The notes under the pieces were generated by a model. That model had not been told where the DNA came from, made no database searches, and worked only from the letters and a program-made list of their open reading frames with translations. A stretch of 6,804 nt of DNA from contig JAHFKB010000040.1 in the NCBI GenBank assembly GCA_023245565.1, positions 1 to 6,804 on the forward strand, read 5' to 3'. Numbering within the stretch: the stretch's first letter is position 1; every line of letters begins with the position of its first letter. Source of the DNA: an archaeon (GTDB lineage: Archaea > Nanobdellota > Nanobdellia > SCGC-AAA011-G17 > GW2011-AR18). The position numbers and the translations under genes are program-made. Positions 4,491 to 6,804 of this stretch are shown one piece after another.

Positions 4491-4979
4491 CTATCTATTT
4501 GCATAGACTTTTAATATCTCTTCAGCATCAATATCTCCAGGAAAATCATCTCTTTGATTTTTCATAGCCTCAAATTCTTGTATTGAATAACCAAATCCAA
4601 TGAGAGTTAAAACACGGGTTTTAATATCAACAAAATAATTAGGCCAACTTTTCAATTTCTCTACATCAACATAAGAATGTCCATCTACATTCATCTTAAT
4701 ATTAACTGGCCTCCATTTTTTATCTAAAGCATAAGGACCATTAAAAACATGAACTTGAGTTGATGCAATAAGTGCTCCATCTTCATCATATAATTTATGA
4801 TTATTAAAAGAATAAATTTCTTCAACATTAGCATAAGGCATACTAGTTTTTTCAGAAATATCATTATCTAATTTTAAATCTCTTAGTTTTATTTCTAAAT
4901 GATTATATTCAGGACCTAAAAGCCTAAAAAGATCAGTTACTTTTTCATAACTTCCACGAACAGTCCTTTCTTGAGTCAT
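4491..4979 (-). CDS. Hypothetical protein, unrecognised family
   Basis: 162 codons from ATG 4979-4977 to TAG at 4491-4493. An in-frame TTG at 5000 would add seven residues (MIIQIIF). I prefer the ATG, although the TATA-like box at 5026-5033 is spaced about as well for the TTG. No known family is recognised and there is no signal peptide, membrane helix or cysteine. The N-terminal third is charged (ERTVRGSYEKVTDLFRLLG, then HLEIKLRDLKLDND). The middle has alternating beta-like segments (EEIYSFNNHKLYDEDGALIASTQVHVFNG). The last 45 residues are mostly helical (YSIQEFEAMKNQRDDFP, then DAEEILKVYANR). It looks like a soluble cytoplasmic alpha/beta protein. It probably shares a transcript with the LUD gene 50 nt downstream, which gives no clear functional hint. 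Confidence 0.72.
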   Translation of the reverse strand: MTQERTVRGSYEKVTDLFRLLGPEYNHLEIKLRDLKLDNDISEKTSMPYANVEEIYSFNNHKLYDEDGALIASTQVHVFNGPYALDKKWRPVNIKMNVDGHSYVDVEKLKSWPNYFVDIKTRVLTLIGFGYSIQEFEAMKNQRDDFPGDIDAEEILKVYANR

Positions 4980-5025
4980 AAAAATAATTTGAATAATCAA
5001 TTAATAAGCTTTTAGATATTTTAAC

Positions 5026-5033
5026 ATTTATAT
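5026..5033 (-). promoter_or_regulatory. TATA-like box for the minus-strand pair
   Basis: ATATAAAT on the minus strand. Initiation about 26 nt downstream would fall near 5003, just before the TTG at 5000 and 24 nt before the ATG at 4979. No Shine-Dalgarno site lies in that leader. Confidence 0.4.
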
Positions 5034-5047
5034 CTCTTGGATAGTTT

Positions 5048-5055
5048 TTTAAATA
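5048..5055 (+). promoter_or_regulatory. TATA-like box of the methylthiotransferase gene
   Basis: TTTAAATA, centred about 25 nt before ATG 5076, consistent with a leaderless transcript. This spacing is one reason to start the protein at 5076 and not at the upstream in-frame TTG at 5037. Confidence 0.5.
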
Positions 5056-5075
5056 ATTCTCTTTTATTAATTCTA

Positions 5076-6209
5076 ATGGCAAGTATTTACATTGATAATT
5101 ATGGTTGTACAGCTAATTATGATAATGGTTCAATAATAGCTGGACTAGTTATAGAAGCAGGTCATGAAGTAGTTAATGATCTTAATGAAGCAGATGTAGC
5201 AATAATAAATTCTTGTGCAGTAAAAAATGTTACTGTAAATAAAATATTTTCTCAAATTGAAAATATAAAAGATAAAAAATTAATAATTACAGGTTGTATG
5301 CCAATAGCAGAAAAAGATAAATTAGAAAAATATCTAAAACAAGGAGTATCTTTAGTTAGTACTCAAAATATAACTCAAATTCCAGAAGTAATTAATAAAA
5401 TTCTAGAAAATGAACAAGTGATTTTGACAAATAAAAGAAAAGAAATAAAACTAGGACTTCCAAAATTATTTGAAGATAATAAAACAGCATCTATTCAAAT
5501 AGCAGAAGGTTGTAAATCTTTTTGTGGTTTTTGCGCTACAAAATTTGCAAAAGGAGACTTAATATCGTATCCAAAAGAAAAAATTATAGAAGAAGTAAAA
5601 AAATATATTTCTTTAGGTTATAAAAGAATTAATCTTACAAGTACAGATAATGCTTGTTATGGTTTTGATTTAGGTTATAATTTAGCAGACCTATTGAAAG
5701 AAGTTGTTAATTTAGAAGGAGATTTTCAAATAAGAGTTGGTATGGGAAATCCAGAACATACAAAAAAATATTTAAATGAAATTGTTGAAGTTTATAAAAA
5801 TCCAAAAATTATAAAATTTATTCATCTTCCAGTACAATCAGGTTCTAATAAAGTGTTAAAAGAAATGAAAAGAAAATATACAGTAGAAGAATTTGAATTA
5901 ATTATAAATAATTTTAGAGAAAATAATCCAGGAATATCGATAAGTACAGACATTATTGTAGGTTATCCAACAGAAACTGAAGAAGACTTTAATCAAACTA
6001 TTGATTTAGTTAATAAATTAAGATTTGAAGTATTAAATATAAGTAAATATGCTTCAAGACCAAATACAATATCTAGCAAATTAAAGCAATTACCATCACA
6101 ATTAATAAAACAAAGAAGTATGGAATTAACTAATGTCTATCTTAAAATTAGATCAGAAATACAATTAGAAAGAGCCAAAAATAATAAACTTATTATTATC
6201 AAGAATTAA
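5076..6209 (+). CDS. tRNA t6A37 methylthiotransferase (e-MtaB/CDKAL1-like radical SAM), lacking the TRAM domain
   Basis: 377 codons, ATG at 5076, TAA at 6207-6209. The family converts t6A at position 37 of ANN-decoding tRNAs to ms2t6A using two 4Fe-4S clusters and SAM. The UPF0004 domain opens with YIDNYGCTAN, and C11, C47 and C74 are its cluster ligands. The radical SAM motif is CKSFCGFC (C146, C150, C153). LPVQSGS (251-257) and DIIVGYPTET (292-301) are further family motifs. Archaeal members usually have about 420 residues and end in a TRAM RNA-binding domain. Here the protein stops after the linker helix (ERAKNNKLIIIKN), and the 56 bp to the converging gene cannot encode TRAM. The start is chosen because the N-terminus then aligns with the family and a TATA box is well spaced; starting at TTG 5037 would add 13 unrelated residues. 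Confidence 0.93.
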   Translation: MASIYIDNYGCTANYDNGSIIAGLVIEAGHEVVNDLNEADVAIINSCAVKNVTVNKIFSQIENIKDKKLIITGCMPIAEKDKLEKYLKQGVSLVSTQNITQIPEVINKILENEQVILTNKRKEIKLGLPKLFEDNKTASIQIAEGCKSFCGFCATKFAKGDLISYPKEKIIEEVKKYISLGYKRINLTSTDNACYGFDLGYNLADLLKEVVNLEGDFQIRVGMGNPEHTKKYLNEIVEVYKNPKIIKFIHLPVQSGSNKVLKEMKRKYTVEEFELIINNFRENNPGISISTDIIVGYPTETEEDFNQTIDLVNKLRFEVLNISKYASRPNTISSKLKQLPSQLIKQRSMELTNVYLKIRSEIQLERAKNNKLIIIKN

Positions 6210-6265
6210 ATTGTTAAATAATAACTGCCTGTAACTGGGCTGTATTCTAAATTATAATTAACACC

Positions 6266-6804
6266 TTAATAACTTGGAGTTTGATAATTAGTAGCTAAAG
6301 GAGTATAACCTGAAGAAGCACCACTATAATCATTGTAAGTAGGAGTATAAGTTGGATTATTATAATTATAGGAAGAACTAGTACTGACTGGACTATAATC
6401 TGCATAAGAAGGATAACCACTATTATAAGTTAAAGTACTTTGAACACTAGAAAGACCCCCATAATTTAATACTAAATTTCCCATTTCTCCTTCAACAATA
6501 ACTTCTCTGCCTGTTAAAGGATAGAAATTATAATTATTTAATACAACAACAGCTTTCATCATTCCTTCACTATCTCCAGAAACTATTAAAGTGCTAGTTC
6601 TATCATGATTTAATAATTTTAATAATCCTTGCCCAGATAATAAATTTAAGTTGCAATTCATAGTATTTAATTCTCTAAATATTAATTGATTATTACATGC
6701 ATTTCCTATCAATACTAAATTATAATCCCCCATAGGCATTTCATTATCTGTAACAATTGTAGGAGGCATAGGATCGCTTCCTGCTAAAGAAGTTGCTATT
6801 TGTT
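6266..6804 (-). CDS. S-layer-type surface protein, C-terminal part, open at the right edge
   Basis: The frame is open from 6804 to TAA at 6266-6268. The Met at 6769 is not the start, because codons continue upstream without a stop (QIATSLAGSDP). The visible 178 residues contain a C-terminal domain like that of archaeal S-layer proteins: YNLVLIGNACNN (27-38, where homologues have NLxxVGGPCxN), a second Cys at 50, SGQGLLKLL (56-64), TLIVSGDSEGMMKAVVVLNNY (71-91, equivalent to LLVAGYSxxDTRxAxxVLANY) and PLTGREVIVEG (95-105). These proteins are secreted and form the outer lattice. Residues from about 115 on form an unusual tail of about 64 residues, almost all Ser, Thr, Tyr, Asn, Pro and Gly with no Lys, Arg, Glu or Cys, probably extended and perhaps glycosylated. 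The family call rests on pattern recognition; the N-terminal bulk and signal peptide lie outside. Confidence 0.75.
   Translation of the reverse strand, partial: QIATSLAGSDPMPPTIVTDNEMPMGDYNLVLIGNACNNQLIFRELNTMNCNLNLLSGQGLLKLLNHDRTSTLIVSGDSEGMMKAVVVLNNYNFYPLTGREVIVEGEMGNLVLNYGGLSSVQSTLTYNSGYPSYADYSPVSTSSSYNYNNPTYTPTYNDYSGASSGYTPLATNYQTPSY

Noticed and set aside
5037..5075. Upstream in-frame TTG start for the methylthiotransferase
   Set aside because: It would add 13 residues not seen in the family and lies within or before the TATA-like box; ATG 5076 aligns with the family N-terminus.
6222..6243. TAACTG direct repeat and weak GCC/GGC hairpin in the convergent gap after the methylthiotransferase
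   Set aside because: Two six-base copies and a 3-bp stem without a T tract are too little to call a terminator or regulatory element.
6266..6769. Complete 167-aa protein starting at Met 6769
   Set aside because: The frame stays open to the window edge and the upstream codons read as normal protein, so this Met is internal and the gene is partial.
1..6804. CRISPR array, insertion sequence or transposase
   Set aside because: No spaced repeat series, terminal inverted repeats or transposase motifs were found on either strand.

Overview
The window looks like a very AT-rich archaeal chromosome segment, most likely from a small-genome DPANN lineage (Woesearchaeota/Pacearchaeota-like; this placement is inferred). 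Supporting signs are TATA boxes centred about 25-28 nt before start codons or tRNA 5' ends (leaderless transcripts), tRNA genes without an encoded CCA, an archaeal e-MtaB-type methylthiotransferase, a stand-alone LUD protein and an S-layer-type C-terminal domain.

Layout, left to right. Positions 1-191 (minus) hold the 5' end of a gene leaving the left edge, with pyrimidine-biosynthesis-like sequence. A two-helix membrane protein (264-977, minus) diverges from tRNA-Lys(CTT) at 1033-1106, and one symmetric TATA box lies midway between them. A compact plus-strand operon follows: an ArsR-type regulator (1184-1483), an Asn/Gln-rich protein (1486-1845, TTG start) and a VPS4/CDC48-like AAA+ ATPase (1829-2920). 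A perfect 20-bp palindrome sits between the operon's TATA box and the first start codon. tRNA-Glu(CTC) lies at 2968-3042. Next come a doubtful 45-codon ORF and an unrecognised membrane-anchored or secreted protein (3288-3818), which converges with a minus-strand pair: an unrecognised 162-aa protein (4491-4979) and a LUD-domain protein (3829-4440). A radical-SAM tRNA methylthiotransferase lacking the usual TRAM domain (5076-6209, plus) converges on the C-terminal end of an S-layer-like protein (6266 to the right edge, minus).

The most interesting unit is the operon at 1154-2920. It is probably autoregulated at its palindrome and translationally coupled, and it joins a prion-like low-complexity protein to a AAA+ ATPase whose N-terminus resembles MIT helices 2-3. 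A leucine-patterned helix at the C-terminus of the small protein could be the ATPase's docking site. This suggests a self-contained remodelling or assembly/disassembly module; its function is inferred, not shown. The remaining genes are mostly housekeeping or lineage-specific hypotheticals.
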